Shown here piece after piece: positions 45,940-57,755 of a stretch of 64,000 nt of DNA. Made by a program: the position numbers and the translations under genes. The notes under the pieces are model-generated. The model was not told the origin of the DNA and did no database searches. It saw only the letters and a program-made list of their open reading frames with translations. Numbering within the stretch: the first letter of the stretch is position 1; each line of letters begins with the position of its first letter. This DNA comes from Cichorium intybus (taxonomy: Eukaryota > Streptophyta > Magnoliopsida > Asterales > Asteraceae). The DNA lies in assembly GCA_023525715.1 (NCBI GenBank), contig CM042010.1, positions 83,577,894 through 83,641,893 of the forward strand, given 5' to 3'.

Positions 45940-46995
45940 TTAATTGTGAATTGTATCATCCTCTTCTTCCTCCTCCGGCTCCTCTTCCTCTTCCATGAGT
46001 TCTTCCTCTTCCTCCTCGATCAATGGAGGTTGAGGTCGTGGTACGGTACACTTAGAGTCGGCAAGGAACTTGACAACACACTCCGAAAGCCACATAAGCT
46101 GATTATGAGTGTTTTGCGTGAGCCGATCAATATCCCGCACGGTCGCTGATAAGCCGTTGTGCTCCATCTGTTGGCTATGCAAGGTCCGATGGATTGACTT
46201 CACTTCGTCTGCCAAAAACCGCGAATCCAATGTCGCGGGAGTGATGCGTTGTGGTAAGCTAACCATTGCTCGTGGTCTTTTTCGTGATGTCGACGGCTCG
46301 CTGCGTAGAGCCGGAAATGGTGATCGAAGGACAGACGTAGCACCGTCATCGATGTAAATAATGTCCCGCGAAGTCGTGGTCGGTGGACTGAATATAACAG
46401 GAGGAATAACCTCAAATCCACGGATGTTGTATGGTGTCAAAAGTCCGTAAGAATGTGCCAAGCGCGTAACAAAGTGTTCGCCGCCTATCGCGATAAACTT
46501 CAGAGGCGCGTTTGTGATTTGCTTGAAGTAGTCGGCTATGAAATACGGGATGTTCCACGTCTGAAGTTTCCTCGTCAGGGCCCACATGAGATGAAGCTCA
46601 CCGGGCAGGACCCCGTCCGCTTCGACGCACGGCCAAAACATCGTAGATATCAACCGGTGAAGCATCCGGTGCGAAGGTAAATGCATCTGGCTCTTCGACA
46701 TGGTGTTCTCGTGATATCGAGTGGATGAAATGGTGGCCCAGAAATCGGCAGAAGAAAACGTGTCCTCCGGGGCGTAATTGGCTCGCCTATGGAACAACTC
46801 GAACCCGTCTTCCTCAGATTCCGCTTGCGTATAAACCCCAAGACGGTACCCAAATTCCCGCAGACTACAGTTTCGGTTTTCGTTTCCAAACCGAAAGTTG
46901 ATGGCATCGCTATCCTCCACGCTCAACGGCTTGTGATCAAAGTCAAAACTCGAGAGGAATTGAAGAAACACCTCTCGGTACACCGGCTCGTCCAT
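45940..46995 (-). CDS. ATHILA ORF-1-like protein of C
   Basis: An open frame of 351 codons from ATG 46995 (MDEPVYREVFLQFLSSFDFD). The family block NCSLREFGYRLGVYT is near residue 45, SADFWATISS near 80, and a long alpha-helical-looking middle follows. Residues about 265-310 look like a coiled coil (VKSIHRTLHSQQMEHN onward), and the C-terminus is a strongly acidic tail of mostly Glu. No signal peptide or membrane segment is seen, so there is no support for an envelope role. This post-pol ORF family occurs in Athila elements and has no known function. The A copy has extra N-terminal residues; related sequence here lies upstream (about 47060-47130) in another frame behind a stop, so the frame is probably N-terminally truncated. 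Confidence 0.75.
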   Translation of the reverse strand: MDEPVYREVFLQFLSSFDFDHKPLSVEDSDAINFRFGNENRNCSLREFGYRLGVYTQAESEEDGFELFHRRANYAPEDTFSSADFWATISSTRYHENTMSKSQMHLPSHRMLHRLISTMFWPCVEADGVLPGELHLMWALTRKLQTWNIPYFIADYFKQITNAPLKFIAIGGEHFVTRLAHSYGLLTPYNIRGFEVIPPVIFSPPTTTSRDIIYIDDGATSVLRSPFPALRSEPSTSRKRPRAMVSLPQRITPATLDSRFLADEVKSIHRTLHSQQMEHNGLSATVRDIDRLTQNTHNQLMWLSECVVKFLADSKCTVPRPQPPLIEEEEEELMEEEEEPEEEEEDDTIHN

Positions 46996-48004
46996 CTGAA
47001 AAACTGCTTCAATCGCTCGGCATGTATATATAAGTTCATTCGCCTCGTAACCTCCCTAAACCAGCCAATTTTCCAAATGTTCCAAGATACCAGAATCCTG
47101 GGTCAACTCCTAGTTGACCGTCTGTGCGGGTAAGATCCTTTTGTGTGGAAATACAACTTTGCGATTCTAGAATTTGTTTCTATCGACCCTGGAAATTCTT
47201 GTAGCCAAAGAATTCCAGTCAATGGACTCAGAACTGCCAGAAGAAGACATCGTTCCTGCAAAAATTCACCCAAAAATCCGAAATCAGGACTGTTCAGCAT
47301 CAACCGCAGCGCGGGGTTTCACTCCATGTGTCGCGCCACTTATATGTTCATAACCCGTGTCACAGCGTATAAACAGACGTGGCATGACGTATGAAATTCA
47401 GGCCAGAATCAACTAATTAATGCTACAATAGGCCAATTTATCAATTCTAACTACTGGGTTATGTTGCATTCAGTGTCCTAAACTATTTGGCATCATCAAT
47501 TTGGTCCTAGAAACACTAAATTGCGCATTATAGTTGATTTCATAACTTTCCAAGAACTTGAAGAAAAAGAGAAGAATTCAGAGCACTTACTTGATTTGTT
47601 GATTAGGAAGATGATGAAGATGTGATCACGAATTGCAGAGGGTTGAATTGTGGTAAGAAACCAGAAAGAATGTACGTTTTTTATTTTTATACATGTATGA
47701 GGGTATTTGGTTTTGGTTCAAACTCTATTTTAGTGATTATCTTCAAATTCGAAATCCGATAAGGCTACGGCGCAGGAACTTACTCTGTGCTTCGCGAGTG
47801 TCTGATTCAAGTTATCCATAATCGCAAAAACATACACACGCGTGGCGCAGACTCAAGGTTCCCGCGTCGCGTGGTTTTAAAATCCCCAAAATTACTCTAC
47901 ACTTGTTATTTTCTTACCGTGATTCATTAGACAAATTAAAAACTAAAAATGCAAAATTTACACATGATCGGGTTGCCTTCTGACAAGCGCTAAGTTTAAC
48001 GTCT
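46996..48004 (-). other. Post-pol spacer of C
   Basis: No intact gene. 47060-47130 holds out-of-frame remains of the ATHILA ORF N-terminus. GC-rich motifs near 47306-47337 and 47767-47873. The block at 47970-48010 (AAGCGCTAAGTTTAACGTCT) follows the end of pol as in A. Confidence 0.65.
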
Positions 48005-49280
48005 TTAGCCGGACTTATACTTACCTGTGTACTTCATATATTCTGGAATGTCGGTTACAAACTCGACTGTCTCCACCTCCAACTTCTGGAAAGTGCCCGA
48101 AGTGACATATGGTTTTAACCTATGCCCGTTGACTTTGAATGCTGGCCCTCCCTTGAAGTCTCGAATTTCCATAGTACTGTATTCATTAATACTAACAACT
48201 TCATACGGTCCATTCCATTTGCTTCTTAGCTTCCCGGGGAACATCTTTAACCTTGAATTGTAGAGCCACACCTTCTGGCCTGCCACGAAGGTCTTCAGTT
48301 TGAGTTTAGCATCGTGGTACCGCTTCATTTTTGACTTGTATGTAGCAGCATTTTCATAAGCTTCATCCCGTAATTCCTCCAGTTCAGAAAGCTGCAGTTT
48401 TCACTCCTTCCCCGCTGCATCATAATCCATATTAACCTGCTTGCTTGCTCACAGTGCTCGATTAGCTAGCTCCACAGGCAAGTGACATCCCTTCCCATAA
48501 ACCAACCGATTAGGCGTAGTTCCGATCAGTGTCTTATAGGCAGTTTTGTATGCCCACAGCACGTCATCTAATCGTTGTGACCAGTCCTTTCTGTCAGTCT
48601 TGACCATCTTTTGGAGAATTTCCTTGATTTGTCGGTCAAAAACTTCCACCTGGCTGTTTGTCTGTGGATGGTACGATGTTGCTATCCGATGATTGACCCC
48701 ATAGTGTTTCAATAGCCGACCAAACTTGAAATTCTTGAAATGCGATCCCCCGTCACTGATGATTACCCGCGGGACTCCATGGCGAGTGAATATGTTCTTT
48801 TTGACGAACTTGCAGACTACGTGGTAATCATTTGTGAGGGTTGCTTCGGCTTCGATCCAATTAGAGACATAATCAACAGCCACCAAGATGTAAGCATATC
48901 CTTGTGAGGAAAAGGACCCATGAAATCAATTCCCCAAACATCGAAAATATCTACTACCAATATCAGATTCAAGGGCATTTGGTCCCTCTTTCAAATATTC
49001 CCCAGCTGCTGACAATTGATGCACTCCTTGGCAGTCTTGTAAGCATCTTTGAATATCGTTAGCCAGTACAATCCAGATTCCAGAATCTTATACCCCATCT
49101 TTTTTCCACTAAAATGTCCTCCACATGCCGACGCATGACAGTGCTCCAATACATCATTGATCTCGCTATCGGGCACACAACGAAGAATTATCTGGTCTTC
49201 CCCTACCTTGAAAAGATCAGGATCATCCCAGATAAACCTCTTTGCGTCGGCATTGCTCCTGTGGTCAGAAAATTAACGTA
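48005..49280 (-). pseudogene. C pol, distal part: zinc region and integrase; broken
   Basis: From the hAT boundary leftward: NYVNFLTTGAMP, then after a frameshift the H2C2 region (EHCHASACGGHFSGKK ... CINCQ), open in 49176-48991. Integrase core: GIDFMGPF near 48930, SDGGSHFKNFKFGRLL, and NSQVEVFDRQIKEIL with the catalytic Glu, open in 48886-48449. A stop and then the C-terminal module with KWNGPYEVV (48328-48005). All three catalytic residues are still readable but the frame is broken at least twice. Confidence 0.85.
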
Positions 49281-49386
49281 GTTTGCATCCAAGTTGTAGA
49301 ACTCGCTATTCGTTAGTCGTTCGGTCGACTGGGGAGTAGCGAGTACTCGGCCTAGGCGGGGAGTACTCGGGGAGTACTCGGAGTGG

Positions 49387-49391
<5 letters not shown>

Positions 49392-49467
<76 letters not shown>
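49392..49467. repeat. (AT)n microsatellite, about 76 bp
   Basis: Uninterrupted AT repeat inside hAT element N. Confidence 0.97.
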
Positions 49468-49468
<1 letters not shown>

Positions 49469-49967
49469 CGATTATCTTGTCTACATATATTAATATAAAA
49501 TCAACCATCCTTAATTTACATAAAAATTGATTTTGAGTTGTTGGATGTGGATCTAATTTGTGGAAGTTATTCACGTGAGGTATACATGCAATCTGTGTTA
49601 GATATATATGTGTTGGTGTGTTTGATAATATATGCGTAGTATGTGTATGTGTAATATACTTACGTAATCTATAATATATGTTTTGTGTGTTTGATAGTAT
49701 ATATGTAGCGTGTATGTAGTGTATTATATCTATATATTTGTGGTGTGTATGTGTAATCTGATGCGTGTAAAGAAGAAAATGGAAGAGACTTCATTTTGGC
49801 TTTTGGGAGCCATCCCACATCGCCCAGTGAAGAGCAAAGTGGAGTGAAAAGAGATATATAAAAAGCTTCACCAAGTAAGGCGTATACCATAGAAATCCGG
49901 TTCTCCATTTAGCAGCTGGTTCCATTGAACCGGCCGGTTAAATTATCCGGTCCGATTTAGTCCTATT

Positions 49968-50750
49968 TGTTGGATTAGGTGTCTAAGCCATGACTAATAA
50001 TTTGTATTTACCTAATTGATAGTAGCAAAGTCCATTTGGGTTGCCCTCATAGCTAGAGGTTGAACAGAAAAACCGGGAGAGAGAAAGGTTGATTTATTAT
50101 GTGATTAATAAATCAATAGAATAAAATAAATAGTTTATTAATATATTATGGTGATAATATATTAATTAGAAACTATATTAATTAATTAGAAATTAATCTG
50201 GAATTAATTGGAATTAATTTGGTGATTAATTGAATTAATTAAAGGTGCAGGGGCTGATTTGTAATTGTTCAATAGTTGAGCAAAAGATAATTATAGTATA
50301 TATATGGAGAACGAAAATTAGGATATTTATATCTATAATTTTCGAATTATATATATATAGATAAATAAGGGTTTGAATTTAAAGATAAAAGATTTATCCG
50401 GTTTGAATTCGAATAAGGCTTATCTGTAAGGCTTATCTGTTAAACCCTTGAGGGTATAAATAGGGAGCCCCATTACCCCATAAGGACCACGAAATTTTAA
50501 GGGTTTTTCTCCCTCTCTCTGGTTTTTTTGAGTTCCCTAGCTTCTAGGTGTGACTCCATTTGAGGCAGGGCATTTGCGTTGCTTAGCTTGCAAGAAACAA
50601 CTAAAAGGTTAGTTTTTCTTTATTATTTCTTTTAGTAATTTTTGTTTGGCCTCTAGGAATTATTATATATTCAAAGTTAGACAACATAGATCCAATCTAG
50701 GTTGCATGTGAACTTAGGGTTTTAGTTCATAGATTGCAGAAGACCTTTCA
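49968..50750 (+). repeat. 5' LTR of M
   Basis: Starts TGTTGGATTAGG, ends GACCTTTCA; TATAAATAG near 50456. Confidence 0.93.
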
Positions 50751-50751
50751 G

Positions 50752-50763
50752 TGGTATCAGAGT
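50752..50763 (+). other. Primer binding site of M
   Basis: TGGTATCAGAGT, one mismatch (last C to T) from the tRNA-iMet type site of the other copia elements. Confidence 0.85.
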
Positions 50764-51657
50764 TTTTTGGTTGTTTTCTTGTTGAACTGCTGTAATTGTT
50801 TTCCTAAAAATTAGGGTTTATAGCTTCTAAACCCTAATGGGGCTGAAATCAATTTAGGGTTAGGGTTTTGAAAACCCTAGCCCCTCCCCTCCTTGTTTGA
50901 CGATTTTAACAATAGGTTTTAGAAAGCTTTCTATTTTTGGTAACTTTAATTATTTAAATGGATAACCTTAAACCTATTTTTTGTTAATTTCGATAATTAT
51001 GGGGTTTAAGATAGGTTTAAATTAATTTGATTAATTTGTGATACTTATCTTAATTTAATTAATTTAATTAATTGTTTAATTTAAAGATAATTAAGGATTT
51101 AATTTAATTTAAATTTAATAGCCTTAAATTTCGAAAAAATTAAAAGATAAATCCCAAAACATTTTAAAAGGTTTAAAATATCAAATTTAATTAATTGGTT
51201 AATTAAAGGATAATTAAATCGATTTTTAAAAGGTTTAATTTAATTTTAAATTTAATAGTTTAAATTCCAATAAATTAAAAGATAAACCAAAAATTTTTAA
51301 AGGGTTTAAATTCATCTTATATATATTATAATTAAATGTTAATATTATATGTATAAGATTTAAATGGTTAGTCAAATCAATAGTAGGCCTCATTCACGAA
51401 GCTGATCTATAAAGTGGGTATAAGGAGACTGCGTATAAAATGGCAGTCTAATGGGTGTCCACTCTCACCTACAGCTCGCCTGATCAGTGGAGGGTCGTTA
51501 GCCGAATGGATTTGATAGGACCAACTTAATCTTATTAAAAGTATAATGATATTATTCAAAGTACTGGAACAGCTTAATAAAAACCCAAATCTAGTTACTT
51601 TAGGAAAAATGTGAATTGGTGTTAATCCATGAAAGTGCACATTGCACTTTATGAAAC

Positions 51658-51774
51658 ATTGGTGGAGCGTCTGTGGTTTACCGGCACACCAATAGGGGTT
51701 CATAAAGAGTTGCAATGGGTTTCCCGGGTGTTATCATTGTTGATGGAGCGTGTGTGGTTTACCGGCACATCAAT
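51658..51774 (+). other. Twin leader hairpins of M
   Basis: Hairpin 1 (51658-51693): arms ATTGGTG and CACCAAT, seven Watson-Crick pairs. Hairpin 2 (51739-51774): arms GTTGATG and CATCAAT, outer pair G-T. Loops contain GGTTTACC. Spacing 81 nt, as in D, E and H. Confidence 0.7.
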
Positions 51775-51831
51775 TAGAGATGATGATTAACCCGAGAGTA
51801 CCAAGCTAATTTGCATGGTTATTCACATCCA

Positions 51832-51907
51832 GTTTGTGATCCTCGGCATCCCAGTCACAAACAGTGGAGCACATCCGAGATCAAACATGCCATTGAAAAG
51901 TTCAATG
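51832..51907 (+). other. Two further conserved leader hairpins of M
   Basis: Stem GTTTGTGA (51832-51839) with TCACAAAC (51855-51862), and stem CATTGAA (51891-51897) with TTCAATG (51901-51907), loop AAG. Confidence 0.68.
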
Positions 51908-52098
51908 AATCTCAACAGATCTAGGAATTTCATTAGATGAAATTGATAAGTGTTTATCTACCTTAATGACCAATATGTTGTGATTACGGCATACCACTTC
52001 ACACCATAGTTGGGTATTTTGGATCCTAGCCTTGTTAAATAATAAATTGGGTAATTATTTAAAAGGATTAATTAAACTAATAAATTCAAATTTTATAT

Positions 52099-52870
52099 AT
52101 GTCTGAAGAAAGTGTCATTCTCATCCTTCACTCATTTCTGAGAGCTTTAGAAAGCACCTGTTAAATATGGTAAGGCTGACTGGCCTTGACTGTGTGATAT
52201 GGTTTTGCAATTAGAGAATAGTTCTTAGTTTTGCTGGCGAACCATATCCGACTGAGTGTCCACTCCCAAACATGGCATCACATAGCAGCTTATGATGAGC
52301 ATGATTCATCGACTATTGAGTCTAAGGAAGTTCGTTGCCTTATGCTATTGATCATTGACCCTGAGTTCCACAGGGATTTAGAATTCCTGGGGTCATATAA
52401 GTTAGCGCAGCTGGTTGAGGAAAGGTTTCGAGAACTGGTTGAATAAAGGGAACGAACTAGGATCTTCATGGAGCTTGAAGTTGCAAGCTTGAAGGAAGTA
52501 GCACCAGTTTGCGTGTTCCCGAGATTGAGGGATACATAGGCGAACAGTATAAAGCTGGTTTCCCTTTGTGATCAGGAGTTAAGCATTAGCTCGACTCGCT
52601 GATCTGTTCATCCAGATGAACAGAAATGGTAACCGGATAAGACAATCGTGGAAATGCATTCAATGTCGACTTTGTATGAGTCGTTCATGGAGAAGCATAG
52701 TTCCATTGATTCAGCTGCTTCAGGATTGAGTCCAATATTAAGGTGCATCACGAAATGATCCAGATCGTCTGGACCGATTGTTCGATGTTTCAAACTGGGA
52801 ATCCATAAGGTGGGACACAGTCACAGAAAGATTGGAAAAATGCTCCAAAGCCAAACCGTTTGGCAAACTT
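52099..52870 (+). pseudogene. M gag, broken
   Basis: ATG 52099 begins MSEESV like H gag and breaks within about 15 codons. An open stretch 52231-52446 holds SKEVRCLMLLIIDPEFHRDL and LVEERFRELVE, matching D and H gag; after it the sequence is shifted and stopped. UBN2-like copia gag. Minus-strand frame 52608-52793 is a shadow. Confidence 0.7.
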
Positions 52871-54582
52871 AGTAATATCTTAAAACTCAGAATACCTGAT
52901 CCTCATTTCCTTGATACAGGAAGTGTTTCTCACATTTGCTCTGTATGCACGGAGTCTGTAGGATGCGGGATGTTGTCGCACATGAGCATATTCGGATTGG
53001 TTCTGGAGCTCGTGTATTTTTTGAAGTTAGGCTAGATATTTGTTCTTGTTATTAGTTTATAGATACATATGACATGGATTCGCATAGTACATTGTTCTGA
53101 GGATAATTCTGGTTTAATAAAATATTTTTCTTTTAAAACATGATTGTTTTAATTGTCCTCGAAATGTTGTGTGAATGTGTTGATGACGTTAATGATAACA
53201 ACTTGAATGTTGATACATCTAATGGGATTGGATTTATGAATTGTGTTCCTTATGATTGTTAAAGTGAATTTTATAAGAATCACTTCAACCAAAGGTCCAG
53301 TTGGACAGGACTTTGGAATCATTTGACTTAGAGACACATGATGAATTGAGTTCTTAATAAAATCAGTTGTTGCAAGAAATACATCACCCAAAGATCCAAT
53401 GGATAGGATTTTGGAATCAGTTGACTTGGAGTCAGGTGATGATTGCATGTCTTGAACAATATTAACAAAGTCATAAACTTACATAGGGATGTAAAAGACC
53501 TTAATATTTTGAGCACCAGACACATAAGTTAATGTGTATTGCTCCAATCCTCAAACAGAACATGGTTAGTTATACTTCATGATATTTGCCAAATAGTTTG
53601 ACAAATATGGCTTCGCTTATCGGAATAAGCGATTGACTGGAACCTTGAAGTGTTCAAGGATTTCAAAGGAAGTATAAGATCAATAGAACCTGAGTGACAA
53701 CATAGACTGAGAAAATGTGTCACAGTTTATTCTCTTCCAAGAACATTAATGGTTATAATGTGTCTTAGGGAAAACAATGGAGCATTGATCGAAATAGTTT
53801 TGATCCTCGATGTATAAGATACATTTCCGATTAGTATTTCAATGAATTAAATATTCAACCAGTCATACTGCAGAAACCATATTCCGACCATATCTTAGAC
53901 TAAGTAGGTTATGCCGACACTGTCTGAAATGTAAAGCTGGGATAGTCCCACTAGTACATAGAAAGTGCAGGGTCATGTAGCATTCGTCTGAATCTCATGA
54001 CAAGCCTGAAACTGATCAGCAATGTCATTTCATTGGCCATCCCAGTTAACCTTTGAAAGAAGAGTCCTTTTAGAAAGAGCTCATGTTCTAAGGAAACTGT
54101 GGGAGTAAGAATAATCCTGAAGGAGTTCAAGGATTAGCCAAGTGAAAGAACCTTTAGTCACCATTGGGCCTTGACCAGGAAACGGATTCGTGTTAAACCT
54201 GACATACCCTCTCTTCGCTTGACCAGCAGTATTGGTCACCGTCATAAGGAGTTATGATTTGGGTGACATACCGATTAGTGATAAAACACTAAAGATGGTA
54301 CATGTAAGTAATCCGACTACTGGGAAGCATTGGTGAGCCCGCTTGCTGCCAAATAAGAGAACCTTAGCGCGAGACACAGTCTATGTGACAGTTTGATTGA
54401 TTTTACAACTGGTCTCGGAACCAGTGGAGTAATTGAATCATCAAAAGAAGGGAACATAGAAATGTACTTACAGAACATCTGGTTGAATGAGTCGTCACTT
54501 GGAGTCAAGCATTTGATTCCGAGAGAAGCACTCTTAATAGAAGATGAAATCCGAGAGGATTCTGTGTGGCATAGTGTGAGTC

Positions 54583-54618
54583 GTTAGTGGAGCGTGTGTG
54601 GTTTACCAGCATACTAAT
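54583..54618 (+). other. Family hairpin, 3' copy 1 of M
   Basis: Arms GTTAGTG and TACTAAT (two G-T pairs) around the conserved loop. Counterpart of 12223-12256 in D. Confidence 0.6.
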
Positions 54619-55587
54619 AGGGACTCACGTAGAGCATGCCATTTCAAAAGGTACATGGCCCCGGGATTTGTCCCATGGGGATCTCGCAAGAAAGGATATT
54701 CGGATTCTCAAAATAAACCAAAAGGTTTGGATTTTGTGAATAGGCTGAAAGATTTCCCTTAGCATGTCGGAAAGGTTTGGATTTCGGTTTCACAAAATGT
54801 GCCAAAAGTTCTGGATTTTGTGAATAGTCCGAAAGAGTTATATAACCGTGTCAAAGCCAGTGGGAGTATCGTTGTTATCTGCTATCACTGTATGTGGGTT
54901 ACATACTGGTTCTAGGAAACGTCTCTTATCATTACAAAGTGTAATGACTTGGTGTTAAGAAACGGTTTGCTATGAAAGACTTTAAGAGATACAACATAGT
55001 CAGGTGGTTATGAACATCTATTAGATAGATCGAAATTCTGCCAATATGATCTTGATGAGATTCAAGATGCATAAACCTAGGAAAAGAGTTTCCTATCATT
55101 GCAAAGTGTGATGACTTGGCATGAAAGAAATAAAGAAGGTGCAACATACTCACATAGTTCACAGACATCTATCGGATAGATGAAATTGACAGTATAGACT
55201 TAGCCATTGAGAATATGGTCTTGATGAGGTTCAAAATGCATAAGAAAGAGTCTCCGAAAGGAAATGGTTTCCGGAAGTCATGACACAAGGATTATTAGTA
55301 ATCTTTGGATTCCGAAAGGGTTTGGGATGAGATTACATCAGGTTTCACGAGATTCCTGGACCGATCAGAAGTGTTATGAACATATCCTGATGACTTGATG
55401 CTTAGAGCATAATAAATTGGATTCAGGATATGACCTGGCTGAGAATACTAAATGGATTTTGAATACGCGTGAGAAATTATTGGGTAATGATTAGGGTGAA
55501 TGTTTTGAAAGGAGTTTCAAATCAGTAATTGTTTACACCAGGACGTGGTGCTGTAGGACTTCATGGTTAAAGAGTTGCGTTGGTTTC

Positions 55588-55619
55588 TGATGGAGCGCGT
55601 GTGGTTCACCGGCATATCA
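55588..55619 (+). other. Family hairpin, 3' copy 2 of M
   Basis: Arms TGATG and TATCA (one G-T pair) around the loop, here with GGTTCACC exactly as in D 11288-11319. Confidence 0.55.
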
Positions 55620-56716
55620 TGATGCCTCGAAATAGTCTTAGGGTCTAGTCATGTAGACTAAAGACCCCGAGAACCATGGGCAGTTACGGTACACATCACC
55701 GGAATGGAGTTGTGAGAGAGAAAGACAGAATGACAAATTGAGATATTATTGGAAGAGTATCCGATTGCATTATCTGCAATAAAGTGTATAACTGTTAGAC
55801 ACTTGGATACATAGAAAGAGTGAAAATGTCATTGAGTTAAAATAGACATAGATATAAAAGGCTTGAATTGAAAGTTTAAAAGAGAATAAGAAACCGATAA
55901 TAGTTATGATAAATCCGACTTGGTGATTACCTCGTGGAGACTTGGTAATAAGCAGGAGTAGCTGCCAGTCAGATTTTATGTTTCGCTTTCGCATGTTTTA
56001 CTTCCTGAATAATTGGATTATTCAAATATCCACAGTCGCTCATACTTTTAGGGAGTAAGTATGAAGGAAGACTGTCATGAATTGGTTTGTAGATTGTCTA
56101 AGGAGTTAGACATAGCAAGAAGATTGCTGCAACATTCGTGAGTACTTGGAAATGGAGATTTGATTATTGGATAAACTCACACTCAATCGATTGCTTCATG
56201 GATTACATCACGAGCAATGTTGAGACGATAATATCTTATGATATTGAAGTGGAGAGATATGAGTTATAATTTACGAGGCGGTTGTTCATTGATAGTACGA
56301 AAAAGCATCGGTAACTCGATGTTACAAAACATGATGTTGTGAGTGATTTGTCTGGTAAAAGATATAAGCATATAAGTCGAAGCTTATTCGTCCCTTGACC
56401 CTGACGGGAAACAGATATCTGTAGGCCTCTCGATGATTTTGAAGTTGACTAAAGTGCTGGCCAGCCAGGACTGAATTGATATATTCAATTGGAAGTCTTA
56501 TGTCATATGCAAAATCGGAAATCAGAAAACAGTGTGTCAGACAGAGATTGATCTCAATCCATGTCTTATGTCTGAAAATATGTTGTTGGACGGAGGATCA
56601 TCTGATCACTTATCTATGGACAGAACTGACTAGGTCAGAGTTCGGCAGCAGTTTCTAGAAAGCTACAATTTGCTTGTCAATTAGAAGGTTAACTGCTAAT
56701 TATAGTCATAGACTTA

Positions 56717-56730
56717 TCCAAGTGGGAGAC
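56717..56730 (+). other. Polypurine tract of M
   Basis: TCCAAGTGGGAGAC directly before the 3' LTR, the standard copia form. Confidence 0.9.
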
Positions 56731-57509
56731 TGTTGGATTAGGTGTCTAAGCCATGACTAATAATTTGTATTTACCTAATTGATAGTAGCAAAGTCCATTT
56801 GGGTTGCCCTCATAGCTAGAGGTTGAACAGAAAAACCGGGAGAGAGAAAGGTTGATTTATTATGTGATTAATAAATCAATAGAATAAAATAAATAGTTTA
56901 TTAATATATTATGGTGATAATAAATTAATTAGAAACTATATTAATTAATTAGAAATTAATCTGGAATTAATTGGAATTAATTTGGTGATTAATTGAATTA
57001 ATTAAAGGTGTAGGGGCTGATTTGTAATTGTTCAATAGTTGAGCAATAGATAATTATAGTATATATATGGAGAACGAAAATTAGGATATTTATATCCATA
57101 ATTTTCGAATTATATATAGATAAATAACGGTTTGAATTTAAAGATAAAAGGTTTATCCGGTTTGAATTCGAATAAGGCTTATCTGTAAGGCTTATCTGTT
57201 AAACCCTTAAGGCTATAAATAGGGAGCCCCATTACCCCATAAGGACCACGAAATTTTAAGGGTTTTTCTCCCTCTCTCTGGTTTTTTTGAGTTCCCTAGC
57301 TTCTGGGTGTGACTCCATTTGAGGCAGGGCATTTGCGTTGCTTAGCTTGCAAGAAACAACTAAAAGGTTAGTTTTTCTTTATTATTTCTTTTAGTAATTT
57401 TTGTTTGGCCTTTAGGAATTATTATATATTCAAAGTTAGACAACATTGATCCAATCTAGGTTGCATGTGAACTTAGGGTTTTAGTTCATAGATTGCATAA
57501 AACCTTTCA
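56731..57509 (+). repeat. 3' LTR of M
   Basis: Starts TGTTGGATTAGG, ends AACCTTTCA, followed by CTATT. Confidence 0.93.
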
Positions 57510-57755
57510 CTATTTGGACGGAGTTGGTTTAATTGGTCTAATTCTTGACCGAGTTGGTCTGATTTGGATAGCTTTTTGACTGAGTTGGTCTGATTCAGTT
57601 TAATTTTGGACTGAATTGTACTATTTTTAACTGAGTTCGAAGGTTTTCCGAGTTATTTGGCCGAGTAAGCCAACTCGCCTCGGTAGATAGCCGAGTCCGA
57701 GTAACTCGCCGAGTACTCGGCCGAGTTACCCGAGTTTTACAACACTGGTTCGCAT

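Larger units (their letters stand above)
50764..52098 (+). other. Leader of M (PBS to gag)
   Basis: No coding sequence; very AT-rich at 50930-51370. Contains the conserved block near 51480-51520 and all four leader hairpins. Confidence 0.75.
52871..56716 (+). pseudogene. Vestigial pol / 3' region of M
   Basis: No open pol. Near 54840-54990 a VKASGSIV-like stretch and an FAMKD-like stretch still align with F RT. Local duplications: two 99-bp-type units (about 53280-53450), the CCAAAAGGTTTGGATTTTGTG units (54715-54835) and a block of about 175 bp repeated at 54930-55240. Two more copies of the family hairpin at 54583 and 55588. Short frames (53149-53448, 54317-54508, 54393-54587, 54932-55168, 55770-55994, 56476-56658) are not supported. 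Confidence 0.55.
49968..57509 (+). mobile_element. Element M: gag-only copia-type retrotransposon inside N
   Basis: Two LTRs (49968-50750 and 56731-57509) flanked by CTATT at 49963-49967 and 57510-57514. PBS, structured leader, broken gag, decayed pol and polypurine tract. Same family and almost the same length as D. I see only about a dozen LTR differences plus a 4-bp indel, so it is among the youngest insertions here. Confidence 0.94.
49289..57747. mobile_element. Element N: non-autonomous hAT-type transposon in C's pol
   Basis: Flanked by an 8-bp duplication, GTTTGCAT (49281-49288) and GTTCGCAT (57748-57755), one mismatch. C's pol reads across the two flanks (GAPWYAN, then NYVNFLTTG). Termini: right end inverted CAGTGTTGTAAAACTCG, left end CCAAGTTGTAGAACTCG. 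Both subterminal regions are full of ACTCGG/CCGAGT repeats. Only about 0.9 kb belongs to N itself (49289-49967 and 57515-57747); no transposase is present. The rest is element M. Confidence 0.8.

Noticed and set aside
45940..46995. Envelope protein
   Set aside because: Position is env-like but no signal peptide, membrane segment or cleavage site is visible.
57595..57750. C-terminal tail of the C pol frame
   Set aside because: Residues after WYAN derive from the hAT terminal repeats, not from pol.
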